A stretch of DNA of 64,000 bases from Liolophura sinensis (lineage: Eukaryota > Mollusca > Polyplacophora > Chitonida > Chitonidae), in assembly GCF_032854445.1 (NCBI RefSeq), contig NC_088301.1, positions 49,967,116 to 50,031,115 on the forward strand, written 5' to 3'. Position 1 is the stretch's first letter; the number at the start of each line of letters is the position of its first letter. A model generated the notes under the pieces. The model was not told where the DNA came from. It saw only the letters and a program-made list of their open reading frames with translations, and ran no database searches. The position numbers were made by a program, and so were the translations under genes. Below, piece after piece: positions 29,901 through 38,823 of the stretch.

Positions 29901-32872
29901 TTTTATGTATTTTTACCAATTATTTATGCCAATCTATGATTGATGCATTGAAAATGAAAACATGAGCAAAGTCCCATCAAAGCTAATTACACAAACAAGA
30001 TATAACTTCATACAGGTATTAACTATTTTACATATGTATATATCTGCCAGATGTGTACTACACAGAGAATAGAGACCATATATGCAGTGAATTTTTTCAT
30101 GCAATCCAACACTGTCGTCGAAGAGTAACGTCATAGCATTCAGCAGGGTTGCTCAAACCGCAGGGAGGATAGGTTGGTACCACACACAGTTTAAGCGAAC
30201 TATTTGACGTCATGAATATGAAGCCGTGCAGTTTCTATGTAGGTTAATGTGTTAAACTTTAGGGCGGATTACTTAGATTACTTAGATTTGTCAGTTCTAT
30301 TCACACTCAGCTACTACAAAGTTTAAATAATCAGGTCCAATCAAAAAGGTTCAGTCTTTATCAGTGTATGTGGCAAATAAAAAAGTCTTTTCCAGCGCCC
30401 AGATAAAAACCCTACTGTTTGTGTGGCACACTGGGTATGCAAATATCTGGTGACAGGGGCAAGCAAGTGTGGGAAATATCCAAGCCTGCATGCCTTCATC
30501 CCAGGCTACACGTTGTCAGTGACGGCACAAAGCAGTTGAGTTAGCCGAGAGTCTGCAGCTGGTAACATCCTCTGTACGTTACTAGTCTATGTGTAGACAG
30601 TTTACCAAGCGCATTTGCTACTGAGTGCTGACTGCCTCAGTTTCTTGTGTAGCACTGGCCACCTTGTTAGTTAAATATCCCGTTCATTATTGTGGTCTGT
30701 AGATCTCTTATCAGTTTTCTTTCCACATCTCAACACACTCTACTTAAATATTTGCGTGAAGACTTACTTTAGGAATGTCTGAAACTTCTCCAACAACCGT
30801 CACTTGCAAGATGCGGTATGCTCCTTGGTTCTTGATGTGGACCCTGTAGTTCTTTAAAGTGGGCTCTTCCATGGGACGATGGACACAAGAGATGTGAAAT
30901 CAAAATAAAGGAGTGAATAGGTATCAGTTTGAAAATTGAAAGGGAGTAAAAACTGAAAATTAGTGTAAGCTACAAGTGAATGGGTGATGTGTTAGAATAG
31001 AAATAATGGCTTCATTCACTGTGTATATGCTGTACACGCAGTGAATGAAGCTATTATTTTTATATGTATATATATATATTTTAGTTTTTTTTGTGTGTTT
31101 GCTCTGTAATGCATATGGTTGATTTATTACTTAATTCTTAACATTATTTGCAGGTGTCGAGATGAGAAACAGGGGTTCTTTTCCCCGAAATGTGTCCACC
31201 GATTCCAGTCCCTATGGTGAGTTTGTAATTTTGTTGTCAGTAACCATTTCCTGAATTGCAGATAGGGTAAACACCATGTAAAAGTTTGGAACGTAGACAT
31301 ATTCTGTGAAGTACTTAATTTGAGTTCAAGTCCAGCTCATGCTGGCTTCCTCCCTGGCTGTAAGTGGGAAGGTCTGTCAGCAACCTGTGGATGGTTGTGT
31401 AGTTTCCACCCACCATAATGCTGGTCGCGGTCGTATGAGTGAAATATTCATGAGCACGGCGTAAAACAGTCTAATATTGCTTTATGATCCCATGGCCTTG
31501 TATTATTAATGAAGTGAAATCTTTCCGGACTGACAGGAGTTGGAAAGCCATGCAGGCCAGCTGAATTTTAATAGCAAGTAGGGAAAAATTAGGATTTAAA
31601 TATATTCAAACTCTGGTGAAAGAGCTTGGCAGGTATAAAACAAAGTGGGAGTTTAATCTTTGGTTTGTCGGTAAAGTGAAAGAAAGGTAGATACAAAGGC
31701 ACCTGCCCTTGTAGCATGTATCCTGACTGTAACATGGATGTCGTTGTTGAACTGCTCAAAAGGCAACAGGTCACTTTGCTAGTTGGTTAAAACTACTTAT
31801 CAAAGGTGCAAAAAAAAAGAGTTAAGGTAGACTGCTCAGATTAGGTGCAAAAGTAATCCTCATACATAGTGATAATCCATCCCCCATTGTTTTAATCTCT
31901 GATCCAGATTATGAGGATTAGCGATGCTGCAGGAAACGAAAGAGGATTAAAGCCACACTTGATAATCCCTGTTTAATGTCCTTGAGTAATTTCAGCCATA
32001 TTATAACAAGGAAAATTGAACAGTTTTAACATTTTTTTCAGTATTCCCTTGATTAAATACACGAAAATTAATTCAAACATATTTTTGGAGTAAATAAATC
32101 TGCTAAAATAAATTCCAGCAAATAATCAGTACTTTACAGTAACCAACATTCATACATATACATACAAGGGCTCATTTTGCTGCTGTAGGTTATCCAACAT
32201 AAGTTGATATCTATTCTCAGTTTCCCAGTTTTAATAGAAAATATTGAAGGTTTTAAGCAGCAGATATGCTGTGACCCAACATGTTTACGATTCAAAGTAC
32301 ATTACAATGTTTTACAACAACAGGCGCTAGGGAAAGTGACCCCAATAGACATCCTGGCGTCCAGTCAATGTTCCATCCTCTGGACACCTTGCTTCATTTG
32401 ATGCAAGAAAGAGGTATGTGCACACATTCACATGCATCAGTACTAATGGGCATGTATTCACATTGGTTAAGTTAGAATTTTTTAGTCAAAATACTGATTT
32501 ACAGAGAAGACAGCCTGTTTCAGTTTTCCTTGATAGCCTGTCTCTTACTATTGCCTAATGATTCAAATGTATGTATACAGGTATGCATATAAATGCAAAT
32601 GTTCAGTGGAGTTACCTTCCCACTCATTGACATTAATAAACTTTGTTCTGGTACTCTTATATGTAAAATCTTTTGTTAAATTACAAAAGAAATATCTGCG
32701 GTTAAAATTCAAAGAAGCATTATTTGATTAAATATTTGAAACAGATTTTTTGGTCATATTTGTAGAGAGACAGGATTTGCTTGTTGAAGATACAAAACAT
32801 ATGGAACCTCGTTTCATAAGGGATGTGGCCACCTTTAACACATCAGAAGACTTGAGTACCATCAACTTCTGA
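11926..32872 (+). CDS. GSAP: Gamma-secretase-activating protein (GSAP/PION) homologue, 30 coding exons
   Basis: Exons: 11926-12010, 13869-13954, 14218-14271, 14600-14669, 15071-15133, 15973-16131, 17079-17125, 17793-17984, 18446-18495, 18655-18695, 19045-19142, 19458-19542, 20068-20145, 21473-21565, 21993-22310, 23607-23764, 24349-24418, 24722-24819, 25864-26079, 26385-26461, 26754-26871, 27267-27362, 27692-27768, 28059-28202, 28740-28810, 29209-29270, 29573-29663, 31154-31216, 32324-32413, 32766-32872. All introns are GT..AG, every phase agrees, and the sum is 3057 nt (1018 aa plus TGA). Recalled vertebrate GSAP aligns along the length: DLKSTLIESVIQTRGYEEA near the N-terminus, FIWCQWDSLHQRLFYL (about 200-215), DYLMVLLPGYFVHVLDV (about 371-387), ALIHLFSSCYMEATRKAIL (about 526-544) and PTPPGFSTYFTVMG in the C-terminal helical part. 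Human GSAP is 854 aa. The extra length is mainly exon 15 and a Ser/Arg-rich, probably disordered stretch (about 616-750). In mammals GSAP associates with gamma-secretase and APP C-terminal fragments; that role here is inference. Confidence 0.93.
12092..12112 (+). repeat. Poly-T tract
   Basis: About 21 consecutive T in GSAP intron 1, with no SINE body recognised beside it. Confidence 0.9.
12267..12659 (+). mobile_element. SINE family B, full-length copy with 12-bp target duplication
   Basis: TCATCATAGGTG occurs at 12267-12278 and 12648-12659. Between them lie a tRNA-like head (A box ATAGCACAGTTGGTAGAG, B-box-like TTGATCGAGTC), the family-B body and the tail TTGAGTACGACGTTAAACCC with (CTCA)n. 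It lies in GSAP intron 1. Confidence 0.88.
12674..12760 (-). mobile_element. SINE family C fragment (tRNA head)
   Basis: On the - strand ATGGTTAGAG (A-box-like) and GGGATCAAACCC (B box) are followed by TTTTAAAAATGGTA. It matches 35036-35200 and abuts the MITE that starts at 12761, which may have inserted into it. Confidence 0.6.
12761..12980 (+). mobile_element. TA-flanked MITE, copy 1
   Basis: A 220-bp element with about 20-bp terminal inverted repeats (TACTATAATTCTTCAACC and its reverse ending GGTTGAGGAATTAGGGTA), consistent with a TA target as in Tc1/mariner-type elements. It has no coding capacity. The body includes TTTATTCAAGCATATT. Confidence 0.8.
15340..15482 (+). mobile_element. Degraded SINE-like segment
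   Basis: GGCTAAGATGGTTAACGGGC resembles an A-box region, and the 3' end AGTATGGTGTTAAATG resembles the tail shared by the SINEs here. The body is too diverged to assign. Confidence 0.35.
16268..16381 (+). mobile_element. SINE family A, 5'-truncated copy
   Basis: Contains AGCAACCTACGGATGGTTGT, CATAATGCTGGCCAC and a tail GTGTAAAACACCAATCAAAT, with no tRNA head. It lies in GSAP intron 6. Confidence 0.75.
18797..19008 (-). mobile_element. TA-flanked MITE, copy 2 (reverse)
   Basis: Starts TACCCTAATTCCTCAA and carries GAATATGCTTGAATAAACACC, the reverse of copy 1. The right inverted repeat is decayed. It ends about 36 bp before GSAP exon 11. Confidence 0.75.
20240..20841. mobile_element. TTAA-flanked MITE of about 594 bp
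   Basis: TTAA at 20240-20243 and 20838-20841 flank ends AGGGGCATACCGC and its near-perfect reverse (GCGGTATGTCCCT). It has no ORF. The TTAA target fits piggyBac- or Kolobok-type transposition; the family is not assigned. It lies in GSAP intron 13. Confidence 0.7.
21395..21446 (+). mobile_element. SINE tail fragment
   Basis: TTCTTGAGTATGATGTTAAG followed by (AAAT)n matches the shared 3' tail of the SINE families. The upstream body is decayed. It lies just before GSAP exon 14. Confidence 0.5.
22405..22614 (+). mobile_element. SINE family B copy with internal deletion
   Basis: It begins in the head (TAGATCCACGGTCAATCC), keeps AGAGGAAGTTGTAACTT, lacks about 110 bp of the middle, then resumes at CACTAGATAAAAGAGCAG through to CACTCACTCAC. 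It starts about 95 bp after the donor of GSAP exon 15. No target duplication is visible. Confidence 0.75.
22882..23127 (-). mobile_element. SINE family A, 5'-truncated, with 15-bp target duplication
   Basis: GCCACAGTTGTTGGA occurs perfectly at 22882-22896 and 23113-23127. Between them lie a 24-base poly-T (the A tail of the - strand element) and the family-A body. The element stops before the A box, so reverse transcription ended early. The intact duplication suggests a recent insertion. Confidence 0.9.
25317..25535 (-). mobile_element. TA-flanked MITE, copy 3 (reverse)
   Basis: Starts TACCCTAGTTCCTCAACC and ends AAAAATTACAGTA, with the shared body (CACAGAATAAAGCCTTCAG). It lies in GSAP intron 18. 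Confidence 0.8.
30768..30872 (-). CDS. Antisense exon-like segment in a GSAP intron
   Basis: On the - strand ATG (30872-30870) opens exactly 35 codons (MEEPTLKNYRVHIKNQGAYR.. VGEVSDIPK), ending at a consensus donor (CCTAAA|GTAAGTC). The amino-acid composition looks like real protein. No partner exon could be identified, and an in-frame stop lies just upstream. It may be a nested antisense gene start, a fossil exon or chance. Confidence 0.3.
31001..31059 (+). ncRNA. miRNA-like hairpin in GSAP intron 27
   Basis: Arms 31001-31021 and 31039-31059 pair over 21 positions with one G.U wobble. The 17-base loop can pair further (TGTA with TACA). The size fits a precursor microRNA arm, but a palindromic DNA relic is equally possible, and nothing here shows expression. 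Confidence 0.35.
31320..31473 (+). mobile_element. SINE family A, 5'-truncated copy
   Basis: Starts at the B box (TTGAGTTCAAGTCCAGCTC), continues through CATAATGCTGGTCGCGGTCG and ends GCACGGCGTAAAAC. It lies in GSAP intron 28. Confidence 0.75.
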
Positions 32873-34555
32873 CACCTGGATGTAAATTTCACCTTTATGG
32901 AAAGGTGTGATGTACCCGAGTGGAAGATCTCACATTTAATCTTTCACATTTAATTGGATATGGTTGGAGAAAATGTGTTTGACAGAGTTCTTGAGAAAAA
33001 GATGATTTTGTTGCAGTCATACACCCACCACCAACGCACCTCAAAACTGTATGCCTTATCACCAAAATATTGTCGGTCAGGAACGTAACTCTATTTGTTC
33101 ATGTTCTAAGAAGAATTATCCAGCAGCAGATTGATTTGAATGACCTGTAAAACATAATTGTACCTGTTTTTTGTTCAGATATGTAATCATATGCATGTGC
33201 ATGTAAGTAAACAAGTTCTTGAATATGTAACACAAATTCATAAATTAATTTTCATGTTACATCTTTTGCAAGTAAGGAAAACTATACTTGTAGGTGTTAA
33301 TGGTCAGAAACTTTATTGTTAAAGCTTATTAATTTACAGAAATATTTATGTAATTTATTATGTGTATATTTAAAGAACATATTTTTAAACATTGTGCTGA
33401 AATTTATTCAATTTACTGAACATTTTACTTTTTAGATTAGGTTAACTACCATATGATGTTGTTTATTATATATATGTAGGTATATGAAAAGTGGGAATAA
33501 TTGACGTCACCGGTGTCCTTGGGCCTTACAGCTGAAGATTGATTCAATTTTGTGATTTAAATTCACAGGTGTGCAATTCTCGTTGAAATGTAATCTCAAG
33601 TAGTTTTGTGAAGCCCAACTTCTGGCGTTGCTAATGATTTTGTATGATGTAGTAGTATCATAACGTTTATGTATGTTCAAATGTATCTATGTATGTTCAG
33701 AATATATGCACAATTATATATATACTCTATGTGACCTTGTCTACCCGGTAAAAAGATTTTTTGAATGATATTTATATGCTTACTTTCATATGGATGTATA
33801 TGACAGCCATATCTTTTAGTCCACTTATGACTGTAACTTATTTACAATTAATTACTTTGTGTTCAAACAAAGCGTTTAAAAGAATGGAAAACAAGCAGGC
33901 CCATATGTCTCAGGAAAGATTTGTAATAATAACATGTAGACTATAAAGATATCAAAATTTGTTTATAATTCTGAAGAAATATAAATCTGTATGTGAAGAC
34001 ATCAGCAAAAATGCCTCCACCTTAGGAGCGTTCTCTAAGAATAGGGTACATTTTTCCGTACATTTTATACGACAGATATTCTCTGGTAATAACATTACCA
34101 CCTTGACAACAATACGTCCTCACAAAGCCTGGAATGAACTATGCATTTTAGGCCCGAATTACTCTAGGATGAAAGATTCTCCATTGGGAACTTGCAACAT
34201 AAAACCCTCCTTTTCACATATGCTTCACACAGGTGAAAGGGCTACAGACGTACAACTTGTTATTGACATTCTCTATATATTGACGCCCTCTAAACGGGCT
34301 TACAACACTTTATGACAGCTCATATTTACAGGGGATATTCTCTTAAGAAGTGTTACCTGTACGGTTTTGATATTCTTTAGTTTGTATCTGTCTGAACAGC
34401 AATTCAATTAATATGCGTGCATAAATAGTGTCCTAGAAAAAGTACTAAATGTTTTAGTTCATGAAAAATGTTGTTCTAATGTTACTTGATATTCCTTTTG
34501 TTGCCTATATTCTGTTATAATAAGTTGTAATAAAATTTATAAAGCTATATCAGGT
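32873..34555 (+). other. GSAP: GSAP 3' UTR with poly(A) signal at 34530-34535
   Basis: AT-rich sequence follows the TGA without further gene-like exons. The first clear AATAAA lies at 34530-34535, so a 3' UTR of about 1.7 kb is inferred. An open frame at 33959-34315 inside it shows no family resemblance and is treated as chance. Confidence 0.5.
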
Positions 34556-34780
34556 TATATTATATTGAATAGTGTTCATTTGTCTAATTGATTGTTGTTC
34601 AACTCAACAGTCAGCAATATTTCAGTTTACATCATTGCATTAAGTTTCAGGAGTGGATGGAAGGTATTGACAGTCTTTGCCACGTGGGATATATAGACTT
34701 GCACGCCACATTGGTAAAACACAAGTAATCGGCAACTCAGAAATAAACCGGCTTTTAGATGGGTCTTAGGTATATGTATG

Positions 34781-34993
34781 TACTGTAATTCTTCAACCTT
34801 TTCGCATATTTACAAGCTTTTTATTCAAACATATTGAAATATTATTGTATAGACTGATAAAATTATTCTTTTTGAGAAGCCGTGAAATTGGTCAGTCCAA
34901 CCAAGGTAGTTTTGTTTCCAGAATGAAATTAAAAAGGTGCATACTTTGCATTGAAACTTATTTTATATGTGAAAAGGTTGAGGAATTAGGGTA
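34781..34993 (+). mobile_element. TA-flanked MITE, copy 4
   Basis: Starts TACTGTAATTCTTCAACC and ends GGTTGAGGAATTAGGGTA, just beyond the GSAP poly(A) signal. It has the same orientation as copy 1. Confidence 0.8.
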
Positions 34994-35035
34994 TGTATAA
35001 CATTGTCAGATGACGACCAGGACTAATTAGGTGTC

Positions 35036-35200
35036 TAACCAGACATAGCACACCGGGCTAACCAGTCATGTTTCACGGCTCTAACACCTTAGTGCTGAGC
35101 GCCAAGCAAGGCAGCAACAAGTACTATTTTTAAAATCCTTGGTGTATGACCCGACCGGGTTTGATCCCAGGTTTCCCGACATCGAGGCGGACTGGGCGCG
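35036..35200 (-). mobile_element. SINE family C copy
   Basis: On the - strand CGCCTCGATGTCGGG, GGGATCAAACCCGG (B box), GTACTTGTTGCTGCC and GGCGCTCAGCACT appear in order. The 5' part of the head and the 3' end are missing. Confidence 0.65.
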
Positions 35201-35417
35201 GCATCATTTCATCACACAGACACTGATTACTACGACTAACTCAAAACTTTCTCATTCACTTCTGGAGGTCCTACTGTAGATATTATTGAAAATCGTCAAA
35301 CCTGTCAAATTTGTAGATGTCTCCCTTACCCAGCAAGAGACAGACATTTTCGCAAATAAATATACCTTTTCTCGGTCTTCATTTATTTAATCGGAGTATT
35401 TGCATAATACACCCAAC

Positions 35418-35530
35418 AGTTCACTTATACGACAGCGGCCAGCATTATAGTGGGAGGAAATTGGGAAGAACCCTGGAGAAACCCATGCACGACCATCCGC
35501 AGGTTAGTGGCAGACCTCCCCACGTTACGT
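35418..35530 (-). mobile_element. SINE family A, degraded fragment
   Basis: TCACTTATACGACAGCGGCC, CAGCATTATAGTGGG and CGACCATCCGCAGGTT match the reversed family-A body. Head and tail are missing. Confidence 0.6.
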
Positions 35531-35617
35531 TCCCACCTTGCACTGTACGTGAGATGGTAAGCTCTACTGACTCGACATCATACAGCAGTCAATCTTCCAA
35601 AAGGAAAAACACATGGC

Positions 35618-35876
35618 TTATAGATAACAGTGGTTCCACAGATCACTTTTTCATAAAATAGAAAAAAAATAACCACGAACATTAAAGTCATAATATATTA
35701 TATTGGTCTATATTTCGGTCACTATGTTTGTGCCATCATCAGGAAATATGTGCAATACAGTTAAACCTGTGTACTCTTTCTATATACATTAAGTGATGGC
35801 ACCAACATAGTGACCGAAATATAGACTAATAATATGATGTGTTCGGAGTTACTTCCTTTCCATTTTATAGATAACA
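35618..35876. mobile_element. Fold-back element with 12-bp flanking repeat and hammerhead-like core
   Basis: TTATAGATAACA flanks it at 35618-35629 and 35865-35876. Inside, arms of about 85 bp (35653-35739 and 35794-35868) are inverted copies around a loop of about 55 bp. The best-conserved 37 bases of each arm include TGATGGCAC .. GTGACCGAAA. On the - strand the left arm reads CTGATGATGGCAC .. GTGACCGAAA, which resembles the CUGAUGA / GAAA boxes of the hammerhead ribozymes known from Penelope-like retroelements. The stem II pairing is imperfect. There is no ORF. Confidence 0.55.
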
Positions 35877-38823
35877 ACTTACAGGTTTAATATTTTCCTT
35901 AAGAAAGGTGTTATTTCAAATACAACTATGAGTTCAACTAAAGATGTAATCTTCCTCATTCCATTTATCATTGGTCCGAAATTTACACTTACGCCATGAA
36001 TATAGGCCTAGGCCTACGATAGAATGGCTATGGCTTAAATCTACTCGTTTAACGGTGACACCAGATATATGGTATCACGAGACTATCGCCGACACACTAG
36101 AATAATAATATTCGTAGACGACCTGGCAGATGGCAGTGGTTCATTAACGTATCTAGATCTATATTATGACCTTGTTAACGATTCATCACATCCACCTGCA
36201 AGTTCCCGAAGGCTATAATTGAATGACATGACATGTCTATATGCTTGCAGAATATGTCGGAATACATCCATGAACGAAAGAATAAACTCAGACAATTGCA
36301 TTACACATGTTGTATTAGTTAGTTAACAATTACAACCCAGTGGTCATGAAAAAGCTTTTTGGCTAAATAGGATAAGCTGGACAAAGTAATTTCTCCACTG
36401 ATATAAATGCACATGTATAACCATAATCATGGGTAGAAACTGAGACTTAAAACGGTTGTCTCGTAAACACATTAACGATCTTGGCAATGAAAACGGAACA
36501 TTATGAAGAAGAGGCGGGTGTACAAGTATGACTCAGACAAGCTTTGCTCTTCACACGGCAATATACGACAAGAAATCTCACATACCTTCCATTACAAACA
36601 CACAATTATTTGTATATCATCGTACGCATGCATGCAATCTCGCAGCTCGCTATTTATACGTTTCACACATGTACTTTAACAACTAGATATATTCAACACG
36701 TATCTTAGAAATCCCATCTGCGCATTCCACTTATAAGCACACGATAAATTTACCCAACTGCGCATCTTTCACTGTATAGATATTTATACACAACAAGTCA
36801 CCTATACGTGTACTTGTATACAGAGCTACACAACATGTGCATATAATGCTTTCTGTTTCTTTCTGTGGTCAACTCACTTGCTCAAATCACATATAAAGGA
36901 AAATTTTTAACAACAATATCAGCACTGCAAGAAAATACTATCACTTCACCAAAATAACCAGTGAAGTCCAAAAATGTATTTCCCAGAGATGTATAAGTAC
37001 ATTTTTATGTAAGTTAATGTGTCGCAGCAGTATCATTTGTGAGAAAGACACTTTTCCGTCTTTGTCATTGTGTATAGATATCATCAAATTTCACATGGTG
37101 TATGACTCATGCTGTCGGTCTAATTGTCGTTTCAAGTATTTAACTGCATATCATTGTCAGGTGCACACATCGTGTGTAAAAATATGAAGAATATATGTAC
37201 CTTAACTTCAGCATGGCTTTAAAAAAATAAGACCACGGAAACCAAAATTTATACTTCGAGAAGACATGTGTGTACAGTAACTATTTTGCTTATAAAGAAA
37301 GTTAAAGAAATGAAATTAATCTTTCACGTAACTGGAGAATTTTTGAAAAATCAGATACTAGGTCAAATAATGTATATGTATATAGAATCATCCTGTATTC
37401 ATTCATTTACTTGTGACATGTACAAAGTACTGAGAAATATTTCACTTTAAGGACGAGTGTAAACTGTATTGCTGGAGGAAGACAAGCAAGCTGATCCCAT
37501 ATTAAATCACCGCACGCTTCCAGATACGTGATAATCCTCCTGGCAAAAGCTATTGGTCAAACCAGTAGGCGAAGGATTCCAGAAAGAGGCCTCGGTTTTC
37601 TCTACATATGAAGTGAAAGAATGTAAACGGCTCTGGCCTACAACAAACATTTATGTCTTAGGGCGGTCAATCGCGTATAGGCCTTGACTGACAAGTAAGT
37701 CATTATGTGGCCAAGTCGCTAAGCTGAAACACTTTCGCATCCCTTGAATGGGGAAGGGACTGGCCAAAAATCGACCCAAATCCTGGTCTTATCCTGGTAA
37801 TACTCTTATTAACATGCTTGTTCATAAATCGACTTTAACAATAGATATATATATGTAGGCCCGAAGTCTACAATTAGATGTAGAAAATCTTCCCTCTTAT
37901 GACAAATACCTAAAAGGCATATGTAGTTTTGCCTATGCAAATGGCAACAGTTTAACATGGGGGATTAGTTCAGACTCCATTTGTTGTGTTTTAAGGTTTA
38001 ATTTTAAAGTTAAGGTTTTAGGTGATTTTCAAGAGAAGTAGAACAGGAGGCAATGGGGGTCTAGCCCTGTATCATACTTATCTGTCGAACTGATGCTTAG
38101 GCCGTCCAATAAGCCATATCCATACAACGGCGCATGGAAGTGACCAGGTGGTCATGTATAGCGTTTAACTCCAACGTATTCACATACACACACACATACA
38201 CAATCACCGGAAGCAGAGTTTAGCAGAGTTTTCATAACAGAGTTGTGATATAAGTGTAATTTCCGGATTGTTAAATGTGAATTGTTAAACTTGTCATTGC
38301 CCGTCATTGTTTTTAATCAAGGTGAAACATTAACGTATCTCAGTTCCTACCTAAGCCACATCCGCGCTTCCCTGAACCACAGTGTATCATGTGAGGTGCC
38401 ATGCTCTAAATGTACGTAATATACTCAATACTGCCCAATGACCAGTCGCGTTTGTTACAGGTCTTGATTTTGCACATCTATCCATACAGCTGTGTAAGCC
38501 ACCACATGTAGTTCAATCAGATAGGAAAGCTTTCATCTATTTGCATTGATCACAAGTCACATTTAATGCAGCATGGGGATGCATACAGAAGTACCTACAA
38601 ATATAATATTAATCCACAACAGTGACTGAAAAATTGGAATTTTGAGTTGCAACCACTGACATCGTTAAGGGACTAGATAAAAATATTCATATTTGACAAA
38701 GCAAGAAAAAATCTACTCTTTCGAAAAATCCAATTCATATCCAGGATATCGCTACCAATCAACCATACTGAATGCGTAGTAACAGAAATGAAGTATAAAC
38801 TACAACCAAGGATTGTGGATCAG
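35877..38823. other. Intergenic spacer between convergent genes
   Basis: AT-rich, without recognised genes. The 3' UTR of the leftward CARD-LRR transcript should start at 38823; no clear AATAAA (TTTATT on +) was fixed close to the stop codon. Confidence 0.4.

Noticed and set aside
33959-34315. 118-codon open frame after GSAP
   Set aside because: It lies between the GSAP stop and its poly(A) signal, has no splice support and no family resemblance.
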